In this document: positions 43,309 through 51,320 of the stretch, piece by piece
Position numbering within the stretch: position 1 is the stretch's first letter
How the letters are laid out: the number at the start of each line of letters is the position of its first letter
Program-made: the position numbers and the translations under genes
Notes under the pieces: generated by a model
Databases searched by the model: none
Told to the model about the DNA's origin: nothing
What the model saw: only the letters and a program-made list of their open reading frames with translations
NCBI RefSeq assembly: GCF_043575855.1
Contig: NZ_CP144375.1
Span: 8,804,001 to 8,868,000 of the forward strand
Reading direction: 5' to 3'
Length of the DNA stretch: 64,000 nucleotides
DNA from: Kutzneria buriramensis
GTDB taxonomy: Bacteria; Actinomycetota; Actinomycetes; Mycobacteriales; Pseudonocardiaceae

Positions 43309-43761
43309 GTGCCGATGAACCCGATGGCCATGCTCGGCCTGGTCACACGCTTCCACGTCTCGGTCGACGGCGTCGACCTGGGCGGCTGGGCGCGGTGCTC
43401 GGGGCTGAGCGTGGACTTCAAGCCCGAGCCCTGGTACGAGGGCGGCGACTACCAGCATCCGACCTACCTGCCGGGCCGCATCGAGTACCCGCCGATCACC
43501 TTGCAGCGGGCCATGAACGCGCAGGACACGCCGCGCGTGCAGGCCTGGCTGAGCAGCAAGGCGTCGAGCTGGGTGACCGCCAACAGCAGCGGCGGCGGTG
43601 GCACCGCGCAGATCACCCTGTTCGACGCCAAGGCGCAGAAGGTTGCCAGCTGGTCGCTGCGCAACGTGTACCCGAGCAAGTGGGACGGGCCGGAGCTGGA
43701 CGCCCGCACCCTCGGGGTGGCCATCGAAAGCCTGCAACTCGTGCATGAGGGGTTTCTGTGA
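43309..43761 (+). CDS. eCIS inner tube protein 3
   Basis: A 150-residue tube paralogue (LVTRFHVSVDGVDLGGWARC, YLPGRIEYPPITLQRAMNAQ, ending ESLQLVHEGFL, the same last residues as tube protein 2). Starts at GTG 43309 or ATG 43315, right after tube protein 2. Presence of three tube proteins matches injection particles with dedicated tube-initiation subunits. Confidence 0.9.
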   Translation: MPMNPMAMLGLVTRFHVSVDGVDLGGWARCSGLSVDFKPEPWYEGGDYQHPTYLPGRIEYPPITLQRAMNAQDTPRVQAWLSSKASSWVTANSSGGGGTAQITLFDAKAQKVASWSLRNVYPSKWDGPELDARTLGVAIESLQLVHEGFL

Positions 43762-43783
43762 CCGAGCTTGCGAGGGAACCATC

Positions 43784-43818
43784 CAACACTGCGACCGCGG
43801 TCGCGGACCTTGGTGTTG
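43784..43818. other. Hairpin in the only sizeable gap of the structural operon
   Basis: The palindrome GCGACCGCGGTCGC (43791-43804) lies between CAACAC (43784) and GTGTTG (43813-43818), giving a compound stem. The hairpin is flanked by GAGCTTGCGAGGG (from 43763) and GAGCGTTAGCGAGG (from 43820), an imperfect direct repeat. This 79-base gap interrupts an operon whose other junctions overlap or are a few bases, so it may adjust expression of the baseplate genes relative to sheath and tube. Confidence 0.5.
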
Positions 43819-43840
43819 CGAGCGTTAGCGAGGTAGGGCC

Positions 43841-44629
43841 GTGACTGGGGCACTGGGCATTGCCGCGGCCGGGCTGGACGTCGCCGCGGGGGCGGCCATC
43901 GGGGCCGCCGCGCTGGCCGGCGCGCGGGTGCCGGCGATGCTGCGCTGCACCGACCCGGCGAACTTCGGCGTGGTGCCGTTCGACTTCAACCCGAACGAGA
44001 TCAAGATGTCCCGGCAGAGCCAGAACGGCAACCGGTCCACGCCGCGCTCGACCAACGGCAGCAGCAACGCGATGGTCACGCAGAACGTGCAGAACTCGAC
44101 CATCAACGTGAACAAGGTGCTGCTGGAGGGCATGACCACCAAGCTGCGCTGCGACACGCTGCTGGGCTGGATGGACCCGGGCAGCGCGCTGAACCTCGTC
44201 GCCGTGGTCGCCGCGCTGGCCGGCGCCAACCTCACCACCGAGCCGCCCACGCTGACCTTCCAGTGGGGTCCGCCGATGATCGGCTTCATGTACAGCGTGC
44301 GGATGACCAACTGCCAGATCACCTACAACCGGTTCACCTCGGCCGGAATCCCCATCCGCGCGTCGATCGACCTGACGCTGACCGAGGTGCCGAGCCTGCT
44401 CGGCAGCCTGCCGATGAACCCGACCTCCGGCGGCCGTCCGGGCCGGCGCACGCACACCGTCGGCCAGGGCGAGACGCTCCAGTCGATCGCCACCGCCAAC
44501 TACGGGACTCCCGCGCTGTGGCGGCGGATCGCCGAGGTCAACGGCATCGACGACCCGACCCGAGTGCGCCCCGGCACCACCGTGTACCTGCCCAACGCCG
44601 ACGAGCTGACGGCCGGGAGCGCGCGATGA
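43841..44629 (+). CDS. LysM-containing baseplate hub protein (gp53/Pvc7-like)
   Basis: A 262-residue protein. The first part has a baseplate connector sequence (RVPAMLRCTDPANFGVVPFD, FNPNEIKMSRQSQNGNR, TLTFQWGPPMIGFMYSVRMT); the last 50 residues are a LysM module (HTVGQGETLQSIATANYGTP to PGTTVYLPN). In eCIS particles the equivalent protein joins tube and spike; the LysM here is thought to be structural rather than for peptidoglycan. GTG start at 43841 after the hairpin gap. Ends in an ATGA overlap with the spike gene. Confidence 0.88.
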   Translation: MTGALGIAAAGLDVAAGAAIGAAALAGARVPAMLRCTDPANFGVVPFDFNPNEIKMSRQSQNGNRSTPRSTNGSSNAMVTQNVQNSTINVNKVLLEGMTTKLRCDTLLGWMDPGSALNLVAVVAALAGANLTTEPPTLTFQWGPPMIGFMYSVRMTNCQITYNRFTSAGIPIRASIDLTLTEVPSLLGSLPMNPTSGGRPGRRTHTVGQGETLQSIATANYGTPALWRRIAEVNGIDDPTRVRPGTTVYLPNADELTAGSAR

Positions 44630-46566
44630 TGCCCGGCGGGCTGCTGGGGCAGGCGAGCGCCCTGGTCTGGCCCACGATCAAGGTCGGCGCGGTGATGGGC
44701 CTGCCGCTGTCGCCCCTGGTGCAGAGCCAGGTGATCCGCGCGGTCGTCGACACGCACCTGCACCTGCCGGACATGTTCGAGATCACCTTCGTCGACGAGG
44801 CCGGCACCGTCGCCGACGACGCCGGCCTGTCCATCGGGACCGCCGTGGAGATCCTCGCTGGCGACGCGACCAGCACCAGCACCACGTCGCTGATCAAGGG
44901 CGAGGTCACCGCCATCGAGGCCATCTGCGCCGACTCCGTCGTGTACACCGTGATCCGCGGCTACGAGAAGGCGCACCGGCTCCAGCGGGCCCGCCGCACG
45001 CGGACGTTCCTCAACATGAAGGACTCCGACATCGCCCGGCAGGTCGCCAACCACGCCGGCCTGGACGTCGGGACCATCGACGAGTCCAGCACCACCCACA
45101 CCCACATCGCGCAGGTCGCCCAGACCGACTGGGAGTTCCTGGTGGCCCGCGCGCGCGAGATCGGCTTCGAGACCGGCGTCGTCGGTGGGGAGTTCTTCTT
45201 CCGTAAGGCATCCGGGCAGTCTTCGGGCGGCTTGGGCGGTGCGCTGGACGCGTTGGCCAGCGCAGTCGGCATCGGTGGCGGCCCGACGCTGACGTTCAAG
45301 GACAACCTGGTCAGCTTCTTCCCCCGGATCTCCGCCGCGAACATCACGCCGGACGTCGAGGTCCGGGTCTGGGACGCCAAGTCCGCGCGGGTGGCCGTCG
45401 GCTCGGCGTCGGCGTCCACCGGCACCGCGCAGATCGACGGCGAGGATCCCGGCCGGCTGGCCAATTCCTTCACCGACGGCCTGCTGCCACCGCTGCCGCA
45501 CCTGCCGGCGCTGCCGCCGATCCCCGGCCTGCCGCACATCGACTTCGGCTCCTCGCCCAGCAACACGGCCTACGTGGTCGTCGACCGTCCACTCGCGACC
45601 GGATCGGCCGCGGACTCCGCCGCCGACGAGGCCGCCAAGGGCCTGGCCGACCACATCGCCAGCACCTTCGCCGAGGCCGAGGGCACCGCCGTCGGCGACC
45701 CGAAGATCCAGGCCGGCGTCAAGGTGACCGTCGCGCAGGTGCCCAAGCAGTTCGCCGGCAGCTGGACCGTGACCAACGCCAAGCACATCTTCGATCCGGC
45801 GGAGAACGGCTACCACACCAGGTTCTACGTCAGCGGACGCCAGGACCGGTCGCTGTTCAAGCTCGCCTCCGGCTCCTCGCAGCCCCATCCGGGGATGGCG
45901 GGTCTCGTGTGCGGCGTGATCACCAACGCCAACGACCCGGACAGCAAGGGCAAGGTGAAGGTCGCCCTGCCGTGGCTGTCGCCGAACTACGAGTCCGACT
46001 GGGCGCGGGTCGTGCAGCTCGGCGCCGGCCGCCGCAGCGGCATGGTGTTCGTGCCCGAGGTTGGCGACGAAGTGTTGCTGGGCTTCGAGTTCGGCGACCC
46101 GCGCCGGCCGTACGTGATCGGCGGTCTGGTCAACGACAACTCGTCGTACGAGCCGCTGAGCTCCGCCGTCAACGGCTCCGGCACGGTGGTCAAGCGGGGC
46201 ATCACCTCGCCCGCCGGCAACGGCTTGCTGCTCTCCGACGAGCTGCCGCCCGGTCCGCCCGGGGCCGCGCCGCCGACCACGTCGTCGGTGACGCTGGGCA
46301 CCGGCGACGGCAACCTCGGGCTGGCCATCGACCAGGTCGGCGGCACCGTCACGCTGACGTGCAAGCCGGCCCCGCCGGCCAGCCGCACCCCGGCCGGGTC
46401 GCTCACCATCGACTGCTCCGGGGCGGGCTCCATCACGATCAAGGCCGGCGCCGGTGGCCTGAAGATCACCAGCGACGGGCAGCTGGAGCTGTCCGGCCAG
46501 GCCGGCGTCAAGATCTCCAGCCCCGCCCTCGTCGAGGTGCAGGGCCAGATGATCAAGCTGAACTGA
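44626..46566 (+). CDS. VgrG-like spike protein
   Basis: A 646-residue spike. The N-terminal part (gp27-like) includes VIRAVVDTHLHLPDMFEITF and TDWEFLVARAREIGFETGVV; a gp5-like OB domain follows at about 425-510 (GLVCGVITNANDPDSKGKVK, GDEVLLGFEFGDPRRPYVIG), and the C-terminus is a beta-prism (SITIKAGAGGLKITSDGQLE) that would hold the PAAR tip. No extra effector domain is attached. A Pro/Leu-rich insertion near 290-305 (LLPPLPHLPALPPIPGLPHI) is unusual for the family. Confidence 0.92.
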   Translation: MMPGGLLGQASALVWPTIKVGAVMGLPLSPLVQSQVIRAVVDTHLHLPDMFEITFVDEAGTVADDAGLSIGTAVEILAGDATSTSTTSLIKGEVTAIEAICADSVVYTVIRGYEKAHRLQRARRTRTFLNMKDSDIARQVANHAGLDVGTIDESSTTHTHIAQVAQTDWEFLVARAREIGFETGVVGGEFFFRKASGQSSGGLGGALDALASAVGIGGGPTLTFKDNLVSFFPRISAANITPDVEVRVWDAKSARVAVGSASASTGTAQIDGEDPGRLANSFTDGLLPPLPHLPALPPIPGLPHIDFGSSPSNTAYVVVDRPLATGSAADSAADEAAKGLADHIASTFAEAEGTAVGDPKIQAGVKVTVAQVPKQFAGSWTVTNAKHIFDPAENGYHTRFYVSGRQDRSLFKLASGSSQPHPGMAGLVCGVITNANDPDSKGKVKVALPWLSPNYESDWARVVQLGAGRRSGMVFVPEVGDEVLLGFEFGDPRRPYVIGGLVNDNSSYEPLSSAVNGSGTVVKRGITSPAGNGLLLSDELPPGPPGAAPPTTSSVTLGTGDGNLGLAIDQVGGTVTLTCKPAPPASRTPAGSLTIDCSGAGSITIKAGAGGLKITSDGQLELSGQAGVKISSPALVEVQGQMIKLN

Positions 46567-46575
46567 GAAGAGGCA

Positions 46576-46986
46576 GTGGTGTCACAGGACTTCGTCGGCG
46601 CCGGGTGGGGGTTCCCGCTGGGCGTGTCGCCGCGCGGCGGCATCGAGCTGGTCCGCCGCGAGGTGGAACTGGAGCAGGCCATGCGGCTGATCCTGGCCAC
46701 CTATCCCGGCGAGCGGCCGATGCGGCCGGCGTTCGGCAGCCGGCTGCGGGACTTCGTGTTCCGGCCGGCCGACTCGGCCACCGCGGCCGAGCTGGCCGAG
46801 GAGGTCCGCAACGCGCTGCTGCGCTGGGAGGCCCGGGTCGACATCGAGCTGGTCGACGTTCGGCCGGATCCCGACGACCGCAGCGTGCTGTACATCGACA
46901 TCAGCTACCGGATCAAGCACACGAACGACCGCCGCAACCTGGTGTTCCCGTTCTACACCATCCCCGAGGACGGGAGTGACTACTGA
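46576..46986 (+). CDS. gp25-like baseplate wedge protein
   Basis: A 136-residue GPW/gp25 family protein: GWGFPLGVSPRGGIELVRRE, AMRLILATYPGERPMRPAFG containing the conserved EPR-like PGERxMRPxFG, and DISYRIKHTNDRRNLVFPFY. It connects baseplate and sheath. GTG start at 46576 or 46579; its stop shares one base with the next start (TGATG). Confidence 0.92.
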   Translation: MVSQDFVGAGWGFPLGVSPRGGIELVRREVELEQAMRLILATYPGERPMRPAFGSRLRDFVFRPADSATAAELAEEVRNALLRWEARVDIELVDVRPDPDDRSVLYIDISYRIKHTNDRRNLVFPFYTIPEDGSDY

Positions 46987-48935
46987 TGCCGTTGCCGGTG
47001 CCCAACCTCGACGACCGCCGGTTCCAGGACCTGGTGGACGACGCCAAGCGCATGGTGATGCGCCGCTGTCCGGAGTGGACGGACCACAACGTGTCCGATC
47101 CCGGCGTGACGCTCATCGAGACCTTTGCGTACATGACCGACCAGCTGCTGTTCCGGCTGAACCAGGTGCCCGACCGGCTGTACGTGAAGTTCCTGGACAT
47201 GATCGGCCTGCGGCTGATCCCCGCCACGCCGGCCGAGGTCCCGGTCACGTTCTGGCTGTCCGCGCCCGCGATCACCTCGGTCGGCGTGGCCCTGGGCACC
47301 AGCGTCGCCACGCCGCGGACCGACCTGGAGGAGTCGATCCTGTTCAGCACCAGGCGTGATCTCCAGATCGTGCCGTGTGCCCTGAGCCAGGTCGCGACGT
47401 ACGTGGTGGGCGACGAGGCCCCGGTCGACCACACCGAGGAACTCAAGCTGGGCCGCAACTTCCCGGCGTTCAGCATGGTGCCGCAGGTCGACGACGTGCT
47501 GCTGGTCGGCCTGACCGACCCCGTGCCGAGCTGCGTCGTCCGGCTCGATTTCGACTGCCACGTCGAGGGTGTCGGCGTGCACCCCGAGCAGCCGCCGCTC
47601 GTGTGGGAGGCGTGGACCGGCGCCGGCTGGACGGAATGCCTTGTCTCCAAAGACGAAACCGGCGCACTGAACAAGGCCGGCGGCGTTCTGGTCCACGTCC
47701 CCGACACGCACGAGGCGTCGGTGCAGGTCGGTCAGCGCGCCGGCTGGCTGCGGGCGCGGGTGATCGCCGTGCCGCCGGAGTTCCCGACCTACAGCGACTC
47801 CCCGGTGATCATGGGCCTGTCGGCCTGCACCGTCGGCGGAACCGTGCCCGCGATCCACGCCGAGATCGTCGACGTCGAGGCGTTGGGCTTGTCGGAAGGC
47901 GTGTCCGGGCAGCAGTTCCGGCTGTCGCGCGTGCCGCTGCTCGGCGGCGTGGCGTCGCCGGTCGTCGAGGTCAGTTCCGACGACGGCTGGCAGGAATGGC
48001 AGCAGGTCAGCGGATTCGCGTGGAGCGGTCCGTCGGATCGGCACTACATCCTGGACGAGGTCGCCGGCACCGTCTCCTTCGGCCCCGCAGTCCGGGACGC
48101 CGACGGCAGCGTCCGTCAGCACGGCGCCGTGCCCGAGGCCGGCGAGACCGTGCGGATTCGGCGCTATGCCACCGGCGGTGGCCGTCAGGGCAATGTCGGC
48201 AAGGGCACCATCCGGCAGCTGAAGTCGTCGATCCCGTTCGTGGACCGGGTGGAGAACCTGGAGTTCGCCAAGGGCGGCGTGGACGCCGAGACCATCGACG
48301 AGGCCAAGGCCCGCGGCCCCATCCTGCTGCGGACCCGCAGCCGTGCCGTCACCGCCGAGGACTACGAGGCCATCGTCGCCGAGATCGCCCCCGAGCTGGC
48401 GCGGGTCCGGTGTGTGACCGCCGGCGAGGACGACGTCCAGGCCGGCGCCGTGCGGGTGCTCGTCGTGCCGGCCGCGTCCGAGGAGGGCGGCATCAAGCTG
48501 GGGGAGTTGGTACCCGAGGAGGGTATGCTCCGCCGGATCGCCGAGCACCTGGACCAGGTGCGCCTCATCGGCACCCGGGTGCTCGTCGAGCCCCCGCGCT
48601 ACCGTGGCATCACCGTCGTCGCCCGCCTCGTCGCCCGTCCCCGCGTCGACACCGTTCGAGTCCGCGCCGACGCTCTGGCCGCGTTGTACGCGTACCTCAA
48701 TCCCATCAGCGGCGGTCCGGACGGCACCGGCTGGCCCTTCGGCCGCCCGGTTGCGTCCGGCGAGATCTTCGGTCTGCTGCAGCGGATTCGCGGCGTCGAC
48801 ATGGTCGAGGACGTCCGCCTGTTCGGCGCCAACCCCGTGACCGGTGTTCGGGAAGGAGAGAGCCAGCGCATCGAGTTGGACTCGTGCAGCCTGGTCTTCT
48901 CGTTCGAGCACCAGGTGAGAGTGGAGCAGCACTGA
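46986..48935 (+). CDS. Baseplate J-like protein
   Basis: A 649-residue putative baseplate assembly protein (gpJ/gp6 family, Pvc11-like). The opening PNLDDRRFQDLVDDAKRMVM and WTDHNVSDPGVTLIETFAYM is the standard signature; SIPFVDRVENLEFAKGGVDA and SRAVTAEDYEAIVAEIAPEL lie in the second half. Most related loci encode two J-like proteins; only this one is visible. Confidence 0.92.
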   Translation: MPLPVPNLDDRRFQDLVDDAKRMVMRRCPEWTDHNVSDPGVTLIETFAYMTDQLLFRLNQVPDRLYVKFLDMIGLRLIPATPAEVPVTFWLSAPAITSVGVALGTSVATPRTDLEESILFSTRRDLQIVPCALSQVATYVVGDEAPVDHTEELKLGRNFPAFSMVPQVDDVLLVGLTDPVPSCVVRLDFDCHVEGVGVHPEQPPLVWEAWTGAGWTECLVSKDETGALNKAGGVLVHVPDTHEASVQVGQRAGWLRARVIAVPPEFPTYSDSPVIMGLSACTVGGTVPAIHAEIVDVEALGLSEGVSGQQFRLSRVPLLGGVASPVVEVSSDDGWQEWQQVSGFAWSGPSDRHYILDEVAGTVSFGPAVRDADGSVRQHGAVPEAGETVRIRRYATGGGRQGNVGKGTIRQLKSSIPFVDRVENLEFAKGGVDAETIDEAKARGPILLRTRSRAVTAEDYEAIVAEIAPELARVRCVTAGEDDVQAGAVRVLVVPAASEEGGIKLGELVPEEGMLRRIAEHLDQVRLIGTRVLVEPPRYRGITVVARLVARPRVDTVRVRADALAALYAYLNPISGGPDGTGWPFGRPVASGEIFGLLQRIRGVDMVEDVRLFGANPVTGVREGESQRIELDSCSLVFSFEHQVRVEQH

Positions 48936-49474
48936 TGCGTGGCACCGTGCCCGGTCTGCCGAGTGCCGTTCCGCTGACGGCCATGCTGCCCGGCATCTTC
49001 CAGGAGGACCCGTTCACCGTCCGGTTCGTCGGCGGCTTCGACGACGTGCTGGCTCCCATCCTGTCCACTTTGGACAACCTGGGTGCGTATCTCGACCCCG
49101 CGCTGGCGCCCGAGGACTTCCTCGCCTGGCTCGCCGGCTGGGTCGGTCTCGAGCTGGACGAGAGCTGGCCGGTCGAGCGCCAGCGCGCCGCCATCGCCCG
49201 CGCCGCCCAGATGTATCGCATGCGGGGCACCGTGTCCGGTCTCCGGGACAACCTCGAGGTCCTCACCGGCGGACGCGCCCAGGTCGCCGACAGCGGCGGC
49301 GTCGCGTGGTCCGTCACCCCCGGCGCCCCTTTCCCCGGCCAGGACCAGCCGCGGCTGGCCGTCCGCGTTTCCGTGGCCGACCCGTCGGCCGTGTCCGTCA
49401 GTGCCGTCGACGCCGTCGTGTCCGCCGCCAAGCCGGCGCACGTCGTGCACAGGGTGGAGGTGGTGGGGTCGTGA
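48935..49474 (+). CDS. Tail protein I-like baseplate protein
   Basis: A 179-residue phage tail protein I (P2 gpI-like) protein: PGIFQEDPFTVRFVGGFDDV, FLAWLAGWVGLELDESWP and YRMRGTVSGLRDNLEVLTGG. It completes the baseplate wedge with the J-like protein, whose stop it overlaps, and its own stop is inside the GTGA start of the membrane protein gene. Confidence 0.88.
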   Translation: MRGTVPGLPSAVPLTAMLPGIFQEDPFTVRFVGGFDDVLAPILSTLDNLGAYLDPALAPEDFLAWLAGWVGLELDESWPVERQRAAIARAAQMYRMRGTVSGLRDNLEVLTGGRAQVADSGGVAWSVTPGAPFPGQDQPRLAVRVSVADPSAVSVSAVDAVVSAAKPAHVVHRVEVVGS

Positions 49475-51276
49475 TCGTGTGTCGGAGTTGTGGCTTCCAC
49501 AACAAGGATGCCGACTCTTTCTGCGGGTCCTGCGGTGAGTTCCTGGAGTGGACCGGGGAGAAGATCACCCCCAAGCCGGCTCCCGTCGTCGAGCCGGAGC
49601 CGGAGGAGCCCGCGCCGGCGAAGCGCAGTCTCCTGGAGCGGATCCAGTCGTTCGTGTACATGGACGTCGGCGAGCGCGACCCCCTGCCCGCGCCCACCGG
49701 CCCTCCCGGCTTCGGTGGCCCGCCCCGTCCCGGCCCGCCCGGCGTCGGCGGCCCCCCGCGCCCGCCCGGTCCTCCCGGCGTTGGCGGTCCTCCCGGCGTA
49801 GCCGGTCCTCCCGGTCCTCCGGGGGTTGGCGGTCCTCCGCGGCCTCCCGGCCCTCCCGGTGTCGGTGCGCCGCCTGCTCCTCCGGCACCTCCCGGTGTCG
49901 GCGGTCCTCCCGGCCCACCGGCCGGCACTGTCGGTCCACCCAAGCCGCCCGGTCCGCCTGGCGTCGGTGGCCCTCCTGGCCCGCCCGCTGGCACCGTCGG
50001 CCCTCCCGCACCGCCCGGCGTCGGTGCCCCGCCAGCTCCTCCGGCACCGGCCGGTGTCGGCGGTCCTCCCGGCCCGCCCGCCGGCACGGTCGGCCCTCCC
50101 GCAGCGGCTGGTGTCGGTTCGCCGCCGGCACCGGTCGGGGTCGCTGGCCCGCCGGCTGGCGTGCCGTCGCCCGTCGGTCCGCCCGGTGTAGCCGGCCCAC
50201 CGTCGGCGACCGTAGGTCCCGCCGCTGGAGCGGTGGCTCCGCCCGCACCTGCTGGCCCGCCCACACCCGTCGGGCCGCCGTCGCCCGTCGGCCCTTCGGC
50301 GACCGGCGGTTCCCCGGCCGCGCCCGAACCCTCCCTCGAACTCCCGACCCCCACCCCCAAGCCCCCCGTCGAGGCCGCGTTAGTCGAACCCCTCCAGTCC
50401 GTTCCCGCCACCCCCAAGCCCGAGCCGCTGTCCGTGCTTCCAGAGCGCGAGCAGAAGCGGGTCACCGCTGTCGTCCGGAGGCCGCCGACACGCCGGCTCC
50501 GTCCCGGTGACTTGATCTGCGGCGATTGCGGCGAGGGCAACGCCGACACCCGGAAGTTCTGCAGCCGTTGCGGCGCCTCGCTGCTCACCGCCGAGGCCGT
50601 CAAGACTCCGTGGTGGCGGAAGCTGCTGCCCAAGCGCCGTACCAAGGTGCGCAAGGCGCTCGAACGCACCGCCAAGGACCGTAGGGCCAAGCGCACCGCC
50701 ACCAGCACCGCGTTCAGGGCCGCCTTCAAGACCATCCGGGCCCTCGTCGCCGTGGTGCTCGTGCTGGGCGGCCTCGCCTACGGTTCGCTGCCCGCCGTGC
50801 GGACCTGGGTCAACGACCGGGTCGCCTCGTGGCAGTCCGACGCCCAGTCGGCTCTGGAACTGAGCTATTCGCCCGTCCACCCGTCGAAGGTCACCGCCAA
50901 CTTCGAGGAGCCCACCCACCCCGCCGACCTGGCCGCCGACAGCGTCAGCAACACCTTCTGGGCCGCCCCCACCACCAAGGGCGAGGCCACCCTGGTCTTC
51001 ACCTTCGACCACCCCGTCAACATCGACAAGGCCATCATCCAGAACGGCGACAACGACAAGTTCGACCAGTCCTTCCGCGTCGAACGTCTGCACCTGGTCT
51101 TCTCCACCGGCAAGACCGACGACCTCCAGCTCAAGGACCAGCCCGATCCCCAGGAGCTCACCGTCCAGAACGGCCACAACGTCACCAGCGTCGAGCTGCA
51201 CGTCATGGCCACCTACCAGTCCCTGCACGGCACCGACGTCGCCATCAGCGAGATCGAACTGTTCCAGCGCAGCTGA
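49471..51276 (+). CDS. Zinc-ribbon, collagen-like, membrane and discoidin-like protein (CisA-like)
   Basis: A 601-residue protein with an unusual order of parts: zinc ribbon 1 (CRSCGFHNKDADSFCGSCG), a region of about 210 residues built of Gly-Pro-Pro-rich repeats, a second zinc ribbon (CGDCGEGNADTRKFCSRCG, near residue 350), a basic stretch, one transmembrane helix (about 424-445) and an outside beta-sandwich like an F5/8 or NADase-type discoidin domain (VTANFEEPTHPADLAADS, STGKTDDLQLKDQ). The layout recalls the Streptomyces membrane protein CisA, which links the cytoplasmic injection particle to the membrane; homology is inferred from architecture. Last gene of the structural operon. Confidence 0.8.
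   Translation: MIVCRSCGFHNKDADSFCGSCGEFLEWTGEKITPKPAPVVEPEPEEPAPAKRSLLERIQSFVYMDVGERDPLPAPTGPPGFGGPPRPGPPGVGGPPRPPGPPGVGGPPGVAGPPGPPGVGGPPRPPGPPGVGAPPAPPAPPGVGGPPGPPAGTVGPPKPPGPPGVGGPPGPPAGTVGPPAPPGVGAPPAPPAPAGVGGPPGPPAGTVGPPAAAGVGSPPAPVGVAGPPAGVPSPVGPPGVAGPPSATVGPAAGAVAPPAPAGPPTPVGPPSPVGPSATGGSPAAPEPSLELPTPTPKPPVEAALVEPLQSVPATPKPEPLSVLPEREQKRVTAVVRRPPTRRLRPGDLICGDCGEGNADTRKFCSRCGASLLTAEAVKTPWWRKLLPKRRTKVRKALERTAKDRRAKRTATSTAFRAAFKTIRALVAVVLVLGGLAYGSLPAVRTWVNDRVASWQSDAQSALELSYSPVHPSKVTANFEEPTHPADLAADSVSNTFWAAPTTKGEATLVFTFDHPVNIDKAIIQNGDNDKFDQSFRVERLHLVFSTGKTDDLQLKDQPDPQELTVQNGHNVTSVELHVMATYQSLHGTDVAISEIELFQRS
49690..50300 (+). repeat. Gly-Pro-Pro coding repeat region
   Basis: About 600 bases of short degenerate repeats based on GGTCCTCCCGG and GTCGGTGGCCCTCC, encoding units such as GPPGVGGPPRPPGPP and PPAGTVGPPAPPGVG. 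Period is irregular (15-75 bases), so length probably varies between strains. It is within the membrane-protein gene and in frame throughout. Confidence 0.8.
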
Positions 51277-51281
51277 CCCCC

Positions 51282-51314
51282 GTGCCTCGGCGTCCCCCTC
51301 GGACGCCGAGGCAC
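51282..51314. terminator. Bidirectional terminator at the end of the eCIS operon
   Basis: GTGCCTCGGCGTCC pairs perfectly with GGACGCCGAGGCAC around a CCCTC loop, six bases after the membrane-protein stop and seven before the stop of the convergent HNH gene. Confidence 0.8.
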
Positions 51315-51320
51315 TCCCTT

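Noticed and set aside
46980..48932. 650-residue minus-strand frame opposite the J-like gene
   Set aside because: Exactly mirrors the baseplate gene and has no family signature.
49690..50300. Regular short repeats suggestive of a CRISPR array
   Set aside because: Units are in frame, encode Gly-Pro-Pro motifs, and lack constant repeats with unique spacers.
36026..51276. Prophage
   Set aside because: No capsid, portal, terminase, integrase or lysis genes; DUF4157, PAAR, Pvc16-like cap and LysM hub are typical of injection systems.
36026..51276. Type VI secretion system
   Set aside because: No TssJ/L/M membrane complex or ClpV; single sheath protein and gp25/J/I set fit eCIS.
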